From Dyella flagellata (lineage in GTDB: Bacteria > Pseudomonadota > Gammaproteobacteria > Xanthomonadales > Rhodanobacteraceae): DNA of 64,000 bases. The notes below the pieces were generated by a model, which worked only from the letters and a program-made list of their open reading frames with translations, had not been told where the DNA came from and ran no database searches. The position numbers and the translations under genes were made by a program. Positions 1 through 9,449 of the stretch are shown here, piece after piece; positions within the stretch are counted from its first letter, which is position 1; every line of letters starts with the position of its first letter. The stretch spans positions 124,001 through 188,000 of the forward strand of contig NZ_BSOA01000003.1 of NCBI RefSeq assembly GCF_030160275.1, given 5' to 3'.

Positions 1-789
1 ATCTACGACGCGAACCTGCAATTGGAAGGCGCCCTGTTCGTGGCGATTTCGCAGTCGGGCAAGAGTCCGGATCTGCTGCGCAGCGCGGAGGCAGCGAAGC
101 AGGCCGGTGCCTATGTGCTTGCCCTGGTGAACGTGGAAGACTCTCCGCTTGCTGCACTTGCCGATACGGTCATTCCGCTGCGCGCCGGCCCCGAGCGCAG
201 CGTCGCGGCCACCAAAAGCTATCTCGCCACGCTTGCCGCCGTGCTGCAATTGACTGCGCATTGGTCCGATGACCCATCGCTGCATGCCGCGATTGCGCGC
301 CTGCCCGACGATCTTCGCCGCGGTTGGGAGGGTGACTGGAATGCGCTGGAACAGGGGCTCGTCGGCGTCCATAACTTGTTCGTGGTAGGTCGCGGCTATG
401 GTTTCGGTGCTGCGCTGGAAGCGGCGCTCAAGCTCAAGGAAACCTGCGGCCTGCACGCGGAGGCCTTCAGCGCCGCCGAGGTGAAGCATGGCCCGATGGC
501 CCTGGTAGGCGAGGGCTTTCCGGTGCTGTTCCTGGCCCAGGATGACGGCACGCTGGAAAACACTCTCGCCGTCGCCAACGAATTCCGTTCGCGCGGCGCG
601 CGTGTGTGGGTAGCGGCACCGGGCGCGCAAGGCGCCGATGCGCTGCCGCTGCCCGGCGGCATCGACCCGATCGTGACACCGCTGCTAGCCGTGCAGAGCT
701 TCTATCGCGCGGCCAGCGCCCTGTCGCTCGCACGCGGCTACGATCCTGACGTGCCGCCGCATCTGCGCAAGGTCACGGAGACTGTGTAA
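1..789 (+). CDS. nagB-II: Glucosamine-6-phosphate deaminase, SIS-domain type (5' truncated)
   Basis: The reading frame is open from base 1, so the gene begins upstream of the window and about 262 C-terminal residues are visible. The sequence shows two sugar-isomerase (SIS) folds: an ISQSGKSPD phosphosugar loop near the start, and a second domain with a GYGFGAALEAALKLKE segment and the HGP motif typical of the GlmS/AgaS family. No glutaminase domain is visible, but the N-terminus is missing. Its stop overlaps the nagA start (TAATG). That coupling supports the deaminase role, glucosamine-6-P to fructose-6-P plus ammonia, in GlcNAc catabolism. A GlmS-like transaminase is the alternative, and the nagA context makes it less likely. 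Confidence 0.85.
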   Translation: MYDANLQLEGALFVAISQSGKSPDLLRSAEAAKQAGAYVLALVNVEDSPLAALADTVIPLRAGPERSVAATKSYLATLAAVLQLTAHWSDDPSLHAAIARLPDDLRRGWEGDWNALEQGLVGVHNLFVVGRGYGFGAALEAALKLKETCGLHAEAFSAAEVKHGPMALVGEGFPVLFLAQDDGTLENTLAVANEFRSRGARVWVAAPGAQGADALPLPGGIDPIVTPLLAVQSFYRAASALSLARGYDPDVPPHLRKVTETV

Positions 790-1952
790 TGCCGCCGAAT
801 CCGCTCATTGCCCTCGTCAATGGCCGCGTGCTCGGCGATCACGGCCCGCGCGAAGGCTTGGCCGTGCTGGTGCGCGGCAAACGCATCGTGGCAATCGTTG
901 CGCACGACGATGCGCGCCTCGCCGATGCGAAACAGCACGATCTACAGGGTCGCCTGCTGTTGCCGGGCTTCATCGACGTACAAGTGAACGGCGGCGGCGG
1001 CCTGTTGTTCAACGACGATCCCAGTGTCGAAACCTTGCGCGGTATCGCCGAGGCGCACCGCAAATTCGGCACCACCGGCATGCTGCCCACGCTGATCACC
1101 GACACCGCTGAGAAGATGTGCGCCGCCCTGCAGGCGGTGGATGATGCGATCGAGCAACGGGTTCCGGGCATTCTCGGCATCCACGTGGAAGGCCCTTTCC
1201 TGGCCAACGCGCGCAAGGGCATCCACAACGCCGACCTGTTCCGTCTGCCTGACGATGACGACGTCGAAGCACTGATCGCTCCGCACAAGGGCCCGGTGAT
1301 GCTGACGCTCGCGCCCGACCAGGTGCCGCTGCCGGTGATCGCGAGACTTTCCGGCGCCGGTGTGGTGGTAGTTGCCGGCCACACCGCTGCCGATTACGCG
1401 ACCACACGCGCCGCGCTCGATGCCGGCGTCTGTGGCTTTACGCATCTCTACAACGCCATGACGCCACTCGCCAGCCGCGATCCCGGAGTAGTGGGTGCAG
1501 CCCTGGATGATCCGCATAGCTGGTGCGGCCTGATCGTGGATGGCCACCACGTGCATCCGGCGACGTTGCGCGTCGCCATCGCAGCCAAAGCGCGGGGCAA
1601 GTGCGTGCTTGTCACCGACGCGATGCCGCCGGTGGGCAGCGATCAACCCAACTACGTGCTCAACGGCCAGACCATCGTGATGCGCGACGGCATCTGCCAG
1701 AGCGAAGCCGGCGTGCTGGCCGGCTCCGGCCTGGACATGGCCAGCGCTGTGCGCAACGCCGTGCAGATGCTCGGCCTGCCCTTGGCGGAAGCATCCCGCA
1801 TGGCGAGCAGCTATCCGGCGGCGTGGATTGGACTGGATCGCACGCATGGGCGGATCGCGGCCGGCTATCAGGCGGATTTCGCGGTACTGGATGATGCGCT
1901 GGTGGTCCAGGAGACCTGGGTGGGAGGCGTGCCTTATCCGGTGCATGCGTAG
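789..1952 (+). CDS. nagA: N-acetylglucosamine-6-phosphate deacetylase
   Basis: This cytoplasmic amidohydrolase converts GlcNAc-6-P to glucosamine-6-P and acetate, the step before NagB-II. The 387-aa length is normal for the family. Visible landmarks are the first metal-binding region (GFIDVQVNGG), HVEGPF, GHTAADY, the HLYNAM motif, VDGHHVHP and LVTDAMPP. The start ATG overlaps the upstream stop, so translation is coupled. The TAG stop codon lies inside the GTAG head of the REP repeat that begins at 1949. The repeat insertion therefore forms the very end of the gene. Confidence 0.95.
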   Translation: MPPNPLIALVNGRVLGDHGPREGLAVLVRGKRIVAIVAHDDARLADAKQHDLQGRLLLPGFIDVQVNGGGGLLFNDDPSVETLRGIAEAHRKFGTTGMLPTLITDTAEKMCAALQAVDDAIEQRVPGILGIHVEGPFLANARKGIHNADLFRLPDDDDVEALIAPHKGPVMLTLAPDQVPLPVIARLSGAGVVVVAGHTAADYATTRAALDAGVCGFTHLYNAMTPLASRDPGVVGAALDDPHSWCGLIVDGHHVHPATLRVAIAAKARGKCVLVTDAMPPVGSDQPNYVLNGQTIVMRDGICQSEAGVLAGSGLDMASAVRNAVQMLGLPLAEASRMASSYPAAWIGLDRTHGRIAAGYQADFAVLDDALVVQETWVGGVPYPVHA

Positions 1953-2016
1953 GCTGGGACGACAATCCCAGCTTGCTGTACCGGTTGCTGATGCTGGGAT
2001 TGTCATCCCAGCCTAC
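1949..2016. repeat. REP pair (GTAG-headed palindromes, inverted)
   Basis: A left unit (1949-1972) and a right unit (1993-2016) face each other across about 20 bp. Each is a GTAG head plus an 8-bp GCTGGGAT/ATCCCAGC hairpin with a 4-nt loop. The pair sits between the convergent nagA and cupin genes. The head provides nagA's TAG stop. Confidence 0.9.
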
Positions 2017-2020
2017 GCGG

Positions 2021-3025
2021 CTAAAGCTGCTTGAGGACGAGCTGTTTGAGCTGCTCCGCCAACTCCGGCGTGAGTTGCCCCAAGACACCGCGCTTGTCAG
2101 CCGGAATGTGCGCAACCGGATCGCTGCTGTCGAACAGGTAGTAATCCAGCAGATGTCGCCAACCCTCTCGCTCCGCTGGCGATAGCCACCTCATGCTCAG
2201 CAGCCCGTGCAGCAGAAAGCCGCGTGCCGAATACGTAGCAGGCACGCCGTCCAGCACCGGCTTCCACCAGTAATTCACCAGCGCATTGAGCCGTTCCAGC
2301 GATGCCACGTGATGCCACCACAGGGGCGGGATGTAGATCGCATCGCCCGGCTCCAGCACTGCCTGTTGCGCATGCGCCAACGCTTCCCTCAGTTTTGGAA
2401 AACGCGGATCGTCAGGTCGGTCCAGCCGCACCATGCTGATCGCCGCTCCGGTGGGCGCAAAATCCAACGGACCGACATAAAGATTCTTCACCTGCTCCGG
2501 CGGGAACAAGGTGAATTCCCTGCGTCCGCACACGACGCAGGCGATGTTGAAGTATTCGTCGAAATGCGCCGGCGTCACCACCCGATTGCCCAGCCACAAG
2601 CGCGGCTGGATCTGTGATGCGAGAAAGGATACGCCATGCTGTTCGGCGAAACCGGGCATGCATGAGGGTATCAGCGCGCTTTGCACAGCAAGCCCGGCGG
2701 TGCTGTGTTCACGACTGTATTGCGCCAGGCGTTGCAGTCCTTGCGTAAGGGACACTCGGTGATGTTCGTAATTGAATCCGCTCAGATCGGCGTTGTAGCC
2801 CACCCGGCCATCCTCGCCCGGTGGTATTAGCAAGGTGTCCACAGGTGTGCCGTTGTCCAACTCCGACACCCGGCGTGCGAAAGCTGTATCCGATTCCTGC
2901 GCGAGCTTGACGATCGGCCAGTCGCGAACCAGACCGCGGATGACCAGGGGACGGTCGCGGCCGGCAAAATCATCGATGGTTATCGATGAAATGGAAGCTT
3001 CGAATGCCTCAATGGATGCCATCAT
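2021..3025 (-). CDS. Cupin-like (JmjC/cupin_8) domain protein
   Basis: This is a protein of about 334 aa with a JmjC-type cupin fold. It shows an HFDEYFN segment (the HxD metal motif), a GDAIYIPPLWWHHV segment carrying the distal histidine, and a conserved PLVIRGLV N-terminal region. The family is typically Fe(II)/2-oxoglutarate dependent, and its members often lie next to TonB-receptor and sugar-utilisation genes. Adjacency to nagBA fits that pattern, but the substrate is unknown. The ORF can be extended to an ATG at 3052 inside a REP unit. I prefer the tandem ATGs at 3025/3022, because the extension would encode only repeat-derived residues. Confidence 0.8.
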   Translation of the reverse strand: MMASIEAFEASISSITIDDFAGRDRPLVIRGLVRDWPIVKLAQESDTAFARRVSELDNGTPVDTLLIPPGEDGRVGYNADLSGFNYEHHRVSLTQGLQRLAQYSREHSTAGLAVQSALIPSCMPGFAEQHGVSFLASQIQPRLWLGNRVVTPAHFDEYFNIACVVCGRREFTLFPPEQVKNLYVGPLDFAPTGAAISMVRLDRPDDPRFPKLREALAHAQQAVLEPGDAIYIPPLWWHHVASLERLNALVNYWWKPVLDGVPATYSARGFLLHGLLSMRWLSPAEREGWRHLLDYYLFDSSDPVAHIPADKRGVLGQLTPELAEQLKQLVLKQL

Positions 3026-3038
3026 GGGTAGGCCGATA

Positions 3039-3062
3039 GCTGGGATGGTCATCCCAGCCTAC
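3039..3062. repeat. Single REP unit
   Basis: One unpaired unit (GCTGGGAT-GGTC-ATCCCAGC followed by CTAC) lies between the start of the cupin gene and the 3' end of the LtaS-like gene. It creates a spurious upstream ATG for the cupin ORF. Confidence 0.85.
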
Positions 3063-3086
3063 ATGAAGCACCGGCTGCTGCATGCG

Positions 3087-4799
3087 TCATTGATAGACGC
3101 GCAGGCGATTGAACACCCAACCGTAATAAGCCTTCACCAGCGACTTGTCGGCGCAATCGGCATACAAGCCGTTGCAGCGCTGCCGCAATGACCCCAGTGC
3201 GGAAAAATAGGCGTCCGGCTGCAGGCCGGCCGCATTCAGCACCATGCCCGGCAAATGCGCGATATCCAGCATGGGATAGGTCGGCAACGGCGCGCCGGGC
3301 AGGTTGCTCTTGATCATGTAGTAGGTCAGGTAGTCCCGGTATGGCACCAATGCCGGCGGCAGGCTACGCGGCAACGTGCGCATCAGGTCGTCGAACGAAG
3401 GCTGGTGGTCGCCGAAGTGCACCAGCACGGTCGGCTGTTCGCGATCGAGGAAGTCGTGCTCCAGCCCCTTCATCGCCATATCCGAATCATGCACACGCTG
3501 CAGATACGTGTCGAAATTCAGCGCCGTGGCCGGCGGCAAGCCTTGCAGCAGGTTCTGGAACGGCTTGGGCAGGGTCGACATCGGATCATCGTGCGGGCCG
3601 TGCTGGTTGATGGTGAGGACCATCATGAAAACCGGCTGGCCCGGTTTCTTCAGCTTGTCGTAGACGCGCTTGGCGGCTTGGAACATCTGGGCATCCGTTT
3701 CGTCCCAGTCGTCCAGGCCTAGCTCGCCGGCGCCGTAGAACTGATCCACGCCGTAAGCCTTATAGGCATCGCGTCCGTTGAGAAACTCGCCATGCGTGGG
3801 ATAGACCGCCACGGTGAGATAGCCGAGCTTTTTCAGCAGCAGCGGCAGCGAGTCTCGCACGTGCGGGGCGAGCACATACGGTGCGTACATTCCACCGGGG
3901 CCGAAGATGTCCTGCGGCATGCCGGTGAGCGCAGCGAACTCGCTGACCCAGGTGCCGCCACCGAAGGTATGCACACGTAGCACGCCGGTGCCGCGCGTAC
4001 GGGCATCCGGCTTGAACATGTCCAGGCGGCACTCAGGCACGTCGCAGTGCGTGAACGGCGCTGGATCGAAGGTGCTTTCCTCCAACACCTGCACGATGTC
4101 CGGATAATGGCTTGGATCGATGTTCGAGGGCACGTCCACCGCCGTGGCCTGCCATTCGCGTGCGGCCGTGGCAGCGTCGGAACCGGCCGGTACGTGCACG
4201 CTGGAGTCGCGCAAATTCACGAAGAAGTTGGTGAGATCCGCATCATCGGACATCTTTTCCCAGGTGCCTCTCGCGTGCACTTGTTCAAACGGACCGGTCG
4301 GCAGCAGGCAGATCCAGAACAGCAGCGCGCAAAGCACGATGCCTCCCACCCGCAGCAGGGAGCGCGGCATTTTGCGCAAATGCAGGAACAACTGCCGGTC
4401 GCAATACCACGCCAGCCACAGCACGATGGGTACTGCGATACCGACGCAGAGGCCGACGCTGTAGATGTTGGGATAGCGCCGCAAGGTTTCGAACAGGCTG
4501 GAGCGTACGTAGTAGACGAAGTCCGCCGGCATCAGCGGGGATTCGAGATACTGCTCTTTCAACACCGTGACGGCGCGCAACAGCAGGAACAGGCCTCCGC
4601 TGAAGACCAGCGCGAACGCCAGTCGCGCGAACACGAACAGCGCTACGCCAAACGCGCACAGCATCAGGGCCAATACAAAGCTGCGCTGTTCGAGCAGGGG
4701 CTCCTGCCAGGCGGTGAACCACACGCAGACGGCAAAGAACGCCCATGCGCAAGCAACAGTCACGCGGTTTCGCTCGGCGCGAAACGGAATCAACGGCAT
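3087..4799 (-). CDS. LTA synthase/phosphoglycerol transferase-family membrane protein
   Basis: This predicted inner-membrane enzyme of about 570 aa has roughly four N-terminal transmembrane segments (to about residue 160). They are followed by a periplasmic alkaline-phosphatase-superfamily domain. Visible catalytic landmarks are QVLEEST (metal-ligand Glu), GGGTWVSEFAALTG (the nucleophile Thr near residue 283) and HFGDHQPSF (metal-binding Asp/His). This is the LtaS/MdoB (OpgB) fold. In Gram-negative bacteria such enzymes move phosphoglycerol or phosphoethanolamine onto glycans or lipids, and the acceptor cannot be read here. The start at 4799 has an AGGGA ribosome site, and the ORF upstream of it lacks the membrane signature. 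Confidence 0.8.
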   Translation of the reverse strand: MPLIPFRAERNRVTVACAWAFFAVCVWFTAWQEPLLEQRSFVLALMLCAFGVALFVFARLAFALVFSGGLFLLLRAVTVLKEQYLESPLMPADFVYYVRSSLFETLRRYPNIYSVGLCVGIAVPIVLWLAWYCDRQLFLHLRKMPRSLLRVGGIVLCALLFWICLLPTGPFEQVHARGTWEKMSDDADLTNFFVNLRDSSVHVPAGSDAATAAREWQATAVDVPSNIDPSHYPDIVQVLEESTFDPAPFTHCDVPECRLDMFKPDARTRGTGVLRVHTFGGGTWVSEFAALTGMPQDIFGPGGMYAPYVLAPHVRDSLPLLLKKLGYLTVAVYPTHGEFLNGRDAYKAYGVDQFYGAGELGLDDWDETDAQMFQAAKRVYDKLKKPGQPVFMMVLTINQHGPHDDPMSTLPKPFQNLLQGLPPATALNFDTYLQRVHDSDMAMKGLEHDFLDREQPTVLVHFGDHQPSFDDLMRTLPRSLPPALVPYRDYLTYYMIKSNLPGAPLPTYPMLDIAHLPGMVLNAAGLQPDAYFSALGSLRQRCNGLYADCADKSLVKAYYGWVFNRLRVYQ

Positions 4800-4963
4800 G
4801 AGCGATTTCCCTGTATCGGCGGCGCCAGCAAGGCGCTTTCTTCTGGTTGTCAAAAGAGCGTCATTTTACTGCCATTTTGGCGCCCGGCAGCTGCCGGAGG
4901 GCAGGCGCGGACTGTCACCCATATCTGCTAGGTTCATACATTTGGCGCCCTAGAACCTTCCCC

Positions 4964-6991
4964 ATGCCTCAACGCTCCTGCCTCGCCGCCCTCGCCGCCG
5001 CTCTTTTCCTGGCCGGCTGCGCCAGCCAGCCGTCCGCCGAACAGCCCCGCGCCCAGCCGCTACCGGATGGCCTGCGCGCCGACATCGCGGTGCTGGAAAC
5101 CACCGACCTGCACTCCAACGTCCTCAGCTACGACTACTACAAGCAGAAGGCCGACCCGACCCTGGGTTTCGAGCGCACCGTCACCCTGATCCGCAAGGCT
5201 CGCGAGCAGTTCACCAACAGCCTGCTGTTCGATGCCGGCGACACCATCCAGGGCAGCGTGCTGGCCGACTACCAGGCCAGGGTGCAAAAGCCGGGCTGCG
5301 GTGAAGAACTGGCGATCTACAAGGTAATGGACGCCGTGGGCTACGACGGCGGCACCATCGGCAACCACGAATTCAACTACGGCCTGCCCTTCCTTTCGCA
5401 GGTCACTGGTACGCCGATGAACGTGGACGGGGGCGCTACGCAACGCTGCGTCGGGCCGCGCTACCCGCTGGTGCTGGCGAACGTGTATAGCGCGCGCGAC
5501 GGCAAGCCGATCTTCCAGCCGTGGACGATCGTCCAGCGCAAGATCGCGGCGTTTACGCCGGATGGCAGCAAGCTGAGCGTGCCGCTGAAGATCGCCATCA
5601 TCGGCTTCACCCCCCCGCCGATCATGCAGTGGGACAAGCAGAACCTCGAAGGCAAGGTGACCGTCACCGGGGTAGTTGAAGCGGCACAGAAATACCTGCC
5701 CGAGATCCAGGCGCAGCATCCGGACCTGGTGATCGCCATCCTGCACGGTGGCATGAATACCTCGCCCTATACGTCCGACATGGAAAACGGCGGCTGGTAT
5801 CTGGCCGGCGTGCCGGGCATCGACGTGTTGCTGATGGGACACGAACACACCGAATTCCCCGGCACGCGTTTCGAACACATGCAAGATGTGGACGACGAGC
5901 ATGGCTTCGTGCGCGGCGTACCGGCGGTGATGGGTGGCTTCTTCGGCAAGGACCTGGGCGTGATCCGCCTGGCCATGCTGCGCCAGCAAGGCCATTGGAC
6001 CATCGATAAAACCAAGACCTTCAGCCAGGTGCGGCCGATCTGCCCGCCCATGCTGGTCGCCGGCAAGCCCACCGTGTCGGCAAGTAACTGCGTGCCGGCT
6101 GATCCGCAAGTCGCCCTCGTAGTCGGCAAGCTGCAACAAGCGACGATCGATTACGTGAACACGCCGATCGGCCAAAGCACAGTGCGCATGAGCAGCTATT
6201 TCGCCGACGAGGGCGACATGAGCGCGCTGGCACCGGTGAATGCCGCGCAGATCGATTTTGTGCAGCATGAGCTGGCGACGGCGCATCCGGAACTGGCCAA
6301 TGGGCCGGTGCTTGCCGCAGCGGCCGCTTTTCGCAATGGCTTCGGCGGTGCAGACGATTACACCGACGTGCAACCCGGCCCGCTCACCCTACGTAGCGCG
6401 GCTGATTTGTACTTTTACCCCAATACGCTTTCAGCCGTGAAAATCGACGGTGCGGCGCTCAAGGCCTGGCTGGAGAAATCCGCCGAACGCTTCAACCGCA
6501 TCGATCCGAATGCAACCGGCGAACAGCAACTGATCAATAGCAAATACCCCGGCTTCAACTTCGACCAGATCCAGGGCGGCATCAACTATGTCATCGACGT
6601 CTCCCAGCCGGCCGGGCAGCGCATCGAAAAGCTCAACTACCAGGGCAAGCCGGTGACGGCGTCGCAGACCTTCGTGGTGGTGACCAATAACTATCGCGCC
6701 AGTGGCGGCGGGCGTTTTCCCGGCCTGGACGGCAGCAACATCGTGTTGACCTCGCCTGATGGCACGCGCGAGATTCTTGCGCAGTGGCTGAAGGCGCATC
6801 CCACGCTCAACGCAGACGATTTGCCGCGCTCCTCATGGCGTTTTGCACGACTGAAAGCGCGGGGCACGGTGGTGTTCACATCTGCCAGCGACAAGCAACC
6901 CGCGGCGGAGGCCGATGGGCTGCATAACATCCGGCAATTGCACGACAACGGCGATGGCACAGCCGTATACGCCATCGACCTGTCGTACTGA
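4964..6991 (+). CDS. 5'-nucleotidase / 2',3'-cyclic phosphodiesterase family lipoprotein
   Basis: This is a periplasmic, lipid-anchored metallophosphoesterase of about 675 aa. The chosen ATG gives a signal peptide ending in a LAGC lipobox about 20 residues in. The calcineurin-like metal motifs follow in order: TTDLHSN, DAGDTIQG, GNHEFNYG, HGGMN and GHEHTEF. The C-terminal 5_nucleotid_C domain carries substrate-binding aromatics (residues about 400-640). The arrangement resembles CpdB/UshA, which release nucleoside and phosphate from extracellular nucleotides. The gene is divergent from the LtaS-like gene, with a 164-bp shared upstream region. The longer ORF starting at 4847 would bury the signal peptide and is rejected. 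Confidence 0.88.
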   Translation: MPQRSCLAALAAALFLAGCASQPSAEQPRAQPLPDGLRADIAVLETTDLHSNVLSYDYYKQKADPTLGFERTVTLIRKAREQFTNSLLFDAGDTIQGSVLADYQARVQKPGCGEELAIYKVMDAVGYDGGTIGNHEFNYGLPFLSQVTGTPMNVDGGATQRCVGPRYPLVLANVYSARDGKPIFQPWTIVQRKIAAFTPDGSKLSVPLKIAIIGFTPPPIMQWDKQNLEGKVTVTGVVEAAQKYLPEIQAQHPDLVIAILHGGMNTSPYTSDMENGGWYLAGVPGIDVLLMGHEHTEFPGTRFEHMQDVDDEHGFVRGVPAVMGGFFGKDLGVIRLAMLRQQGHWTIDKTKTFSQVRPICPPMLVAGKPTVSASNCVPADPQVALVVGKLQQATIDYVNTPIGQSTVRMSSYFADEGDMSALAPVNAAQIDFVQHELATAHPELANGPVLAAAAAFRNGFGGADDYTDVQPGPLTLRSAADLYFYPNTLSAVKIDGAALKAWLEKSAERFNRIDPNATGEQQLINSKYPGFNFDQIQGGINYVIDVSQPAGQRIEKLNYQGKPVTASQTFVVVTNNYRASGGGRFPGLDGSNIVLTSPDGTREILAQWLKAHPTLNADDLPRSSWRFARLKARGTVVFTSASDKQPAAEADGLHNIRQLHDNGDGTAVYAIDLSY

Positions 6992-7042
6992 GACATGGCT
7001 TGCAGCAGCGAGCCAGCTGGACAATGGTTTCGCAAGCAACCG

Positions 7043-7072
7043 TTGACAGCCGCTGCAGTGCACAAGTAGTGT
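7043..7072 (+). promoter_or_regulatory. Candidate sigma-70 promoter of the threonine operon
   Basis: A perfect TTGACA (7043-7048) is followed after 18 bp by TAGTGT (7067-7072). This would start transcription at about 7079, essentially at the leader-peptide ATG. Confidence 0.45.
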
Positions 7073-7079
7073 CGATGCC

Positions 7080-7232
7080 ATGTCGCCCGCATTCACGCCA
7101 GCACGCATCGATTTCGCACCGGTCAGTACCGGTTGCATCGGCGTTGCGGCGGCAACGATCAGCGCCACGATTATTACCACCACTACCGGAACCGGAACGA
7201 CCGGGTCTGGGGTGGTGTCTGTGCGCGAATAG
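7080..7232 (+). CDS. thrL: thr operon leader peptide (Thr/Ile-rich attenuator peptide)
   Basis: A 50-codon ORF lies about 90 bp upstream of hom. Its second half holds a dense run of Thr and Ile codons: codons 26-41 contain nine Thr and three Ile, including a block ACC ACC ACT ACC. This is the hallmark of a threonine-operon leader peptide, as in E. coli thrL (TTITTTITITT). The peptide would stall ribosomes when charged Thr or Ile tRNA is scarce, and so control the downstream genes. ATG 7080 is the only usable start in this frame, and no Shine-Dalgarno precedes it. The ORF overlaps unrelated longer frames and is easily missed by gene callers. Confidence 0.8.
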   Translation: MSPAFTPARIDFAPVSTGCIGVAAATISATIITTTTGTGTTGSGVVSVRE

Positions 7233-7246
7233 TCTTCACACGCAAA

Positions 7247-7320
7247 CGGTCCCGCCCTCGACGAGGCGGACCGGTACTCCCGAACCGCCAGCGAGCTAGG
7301 GGCCTCAACCGGAGGCCGTC
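7247..7320 (+). promoter_or_regulatory. Threonine attenuator: competing hairpins over the hom ribosome site
   Basis: Between the leader stop and the hom start, three mutually exclusive pairings are visible. CGGTCCCGCC pairs with GGCGGACCG (about 7247-7274). GAGGC (7263-7267) can pair with GCCTC (7302-7306). GGCCTC (7301-7306) can pair with GAGGCC (7312-7317), which overlaps the GGAGG ribosome site at 7311-7315. No U-tract follows any hairpin, so control of translation initiation or Rho access seems likelier than intrinsic termination. The pairings are seen. The mechanism is inferred. Confidence 0.5.
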
Positions 7321-8463
7321 ATGGAAAGCTGTGCATCACCCATCGCCGAACACCCGCACCGCCTGCCCCCTTTGCAGGCCGCCGTGTCGCGACGACGAAC
7401 GCTCGCCGTTGGCCTGATTGGTCCAGGGCGCGTAGGCAGCGTGTTGTTGGCGCAGTTGCGAGCCGCACAAGAACGCCTGCTGCGTGACGCGGGGCTGGCA
7501 TTGAAGCTGTGCGGCGTAGCCGCCAGCCGCCGCATGTGGCTGGATTGCGATGATCCGGAACTCAATGCCCAGCACGACGCGCAAACCTGGCGCCCCACCG
7601 ACCTGGAGCAATTCGCCGCGCACGTTCGCGGCGACAATGGCCGTCACGCGATGCTGATCGACTGCAGCGCGAACGACATGGTGGCTTCGCGGTATTCCTA
7701 CTGGCTCGCTTCGGGCCTACACGTCGTAACGCCGAACAAACTGGCCAGCAGCGGCCCGCTCTCGCGCTGGCAGGCGATCCGCGCGGCAAGCCAGCACGGC
7801 GGCCGCTTCCGTTACGAAGCAACGGTATGCGCCGGCCTGCCGGTGGTGCAGACGCTGCGCGACCTGCTCGACACCGGCGATCAGCTGCTGTCGGTGGAGG
7901 GCATGTTTTCCGGCACGCTCGCCTGGCTGTGTTGCCATTACGACGGCAAACGCCCGTTCTCTGCGCTGGTACGGGAAGCGCACGCGCTTGGCTATACGGA
8001 ACCTGATCCACGCGACGATCTCTCCGGCATGGATGTGGCGCGCAAGCTGGTGATCCTGGCCCGCGAAGCGGCCTGGCCATTGTCCCTGCATGACGTGGGC
8101 ATAGAGAGCCTGGTGCCGTCCGAACTGGCTGAAGTGCCACTGGATGAATTCATGGCACGGCTGCCGGAACTCGACGCGCCGATGGCCGCGCGCCTCGCCG
8201 AAGCCAAGGCGCACCAAGGCGTGCTGCGCCACGTCGCCAGCCTCGACCGTAACGGCCGCACCCAGGTCGGCCTGCAGGCACTGCCTTCATCACACCCGTT
8301 CGCGCACACGCGGCTTACGGATAACATCGTGCAATTCCGCACCCAGCGCTACCACGACAATCCGCTGCTGGTGCAAGGTCCCGGGGCCGGTCCTGAAGTG
8401 ACGGCGGCCGGGATCTTCACCGATCTGCTGCGCATCGCCGAAGCGCTGGAGGTGCGCGCATGA
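7321..8463 (+). CDS. hom: Homoserine dehydrogenase
   Basis: This enzyme makes homoserine from aspartate semialdehyde, the branch point to Thr and Met. It is 380 aa with an N-terminal Rossmann loop ([11 protein letters not shown]) and the catalytic/substrate domain. Motifs are [30 protein letters not shown] and [25 protein letters not shown]. The last includes the conserved Asp and Lys of the active site. It resembles the C-terminal half of ThrA/MetL but has no aspartokinase domain, and no ACT domain is apparent. GGAGG lies 6 bp upstream of the ATG. It is the first gene of the hom-thrB-thrC operon. Confidence 0.93.
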   Translation: MESCASPIAEHPHRLPPLQAAVSRRRTLAVGLIGPGRVGSVLLAQLRAAQERLLRDAGLALKLCGVAASRRMWLDCDDPELNAQHDAQTWRPTDLEQFAAHVRGDNGRHAMLIDCSANDMVASRYSYWLASGLHVVTPNKLASSGPLSRWQAIRAASQHGGRFRYEATVCAGLPVVQTLRDLLDTGDQLLSVEGMFSGTLAWLCCHYDGKRPFSALVREAHALGYTEPDPRDDLSGMDVARKLVILAREAAWPLSLHDVGIESLVPSELAEVPLDEFMARLPELDAPMAARLAEAKAHQGVLRHVASLDRNGRTQVGLQALPSSHPFAHTRLTDNIVQFRTQRYHDNPLLVQGPGAGPEVTAAGIFTDLLRIAEALEVRA

Positions 8464-9449
8464 ACGCCCCACTTGCCATGAAGTCCGCCATGCCCGCGCA
8501 ACGCCTGCAAGCCGCCTCCGCCACTGCCTTCGCCAGCGTCGGCAACGTGGGCGTAGGTTTCGACATCCTTGGACACTGCATCACAGGCGCCGGTGATCGC
8601 GCCGACGTGCGGCGCGTCGATGCGCCCGTCGTGCGCCTGGCCAGCATTGACGGCTGCGTGGAAGTGCTGCCGATGGATGCGGCGCAGAACACGGCCGGCG
8701 CCGCCTTGATGGCCTTGCGCAAGGCACTGGGTTTGCAGCACGGCTTCGAGATTTCATTGCACAAGGGCATCGCGCTTGGTTCCGGCATGGGTGGCTCGGC
8801 GGCTTCGTGCGTGGCTGCGCTAGTCGCGGCGAATGCCCTGCTGGAGCGGCCACTTCCGCGCGAATCGCTATACGGCTTCGCATTGGAAGGCGAAGCTGTG
8901 GCCAGCGGTGGACGCCATGGCGACAACGTCGGTCCGATGCTATTGGGTGGCTTGGTGCTGGCAACGCGCGATCGCCTGGTGCGACTGCCGGTGCCGGCAA
9001 GCTGGCACTGCGCACTGGTGCATCCGCACGCAGTGTTGGAAACACGCAAGGCGCGCGCGGCGTTGGCCGGCGATTATGCGCTGGGCGAGTTCGTGGCCCA
9101 GTCGGCCAACCTTGCCCTGGTGCTGGCCGGCTGCTTCCGTGGTGAAGCGGAGCTGGTGCGCGAAGGCCTGAAGGATGTATTGGTGGAACCGCGGCGCGCC
9201 TCGCTGATCCCGAATTTCGCGCGCGTGAAGCAAGCCGCGCTGGATCACAAGGCGCTCGGCGCCAGCATCTCCGGCGCCGGGCCTAGCGTGTTCGGCTGGT
9301 TCGAACAACGCGCGCAAGCCGAGGCCGCTGCCGAAGCCATGCACAACGCGTTCGCCGAAGCGGGATTGGAGAGCGACCGCTTCGTTTCACCGGTGGATGG
9401 GCCTGCCGCTACCTTGGTTCCCGCGGTAGATGCGGGTGAGCGCGCATGA
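8460..9449 (+). CDS. thrB: Homoserine kinase (GHMP family)
   Basis: This enzyme phosphorylates homoserine with ATP to O-phosphohomoserine. The 329-aa protein has the GHMP N-terminal strand ([20 protein letters not shown]), the ATP-binding [14 protein letters not shown] loop and the C-terminal [14 protein letters not shown] motif. Its ATG overlaps the hom stop (ATGA) and its own stop overlaps thrC, so the three genes are translationally coupled. Confidence 0.96.
   Translation: MNAPLAMKSAMPAQRLQAASATAFASVGNVGVGFDILGHCITGAGDRADVRRVDAPVVRLASIDGCVEVLPMDAAQNTAGAALMALRKALGLQHGFEISLHKGIALGSGMGGSAASCVAALVAANALLERPLPRESLYGFALEGEAVASGGRHGDNVGPMLLGGLVLATRDRLVRLPVPASWHCALVHPHAVLETRKARAALAGDYALGEFVAQSANLALVLAGCFRGEAELVREGLKDVLVEPRRASLIPNFARVKQAALDHKALGASISGAGPSVFGWFEQRAQAEAAAEAMHNAFAEAGLESDRFVSPVDGPAATLVPAVDAGERA

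Noticed and set aside
942-2006. Minus-strand frame starting MTIPAS inside a REP unit, opposite nagA
   Set aside because: The start comes from the REP sequence (ATGACAATCCCAGC), and the rest is the shadow of nagA. The same applies to other frames starting MTIPA or MAIPA near repeats.
7247-7274. Intrinsic terminator in the thr leader
   Set aside because: The hairpin is real but no U-tract follows, so I describe it only as part of an attenuator with unknown mechanism.
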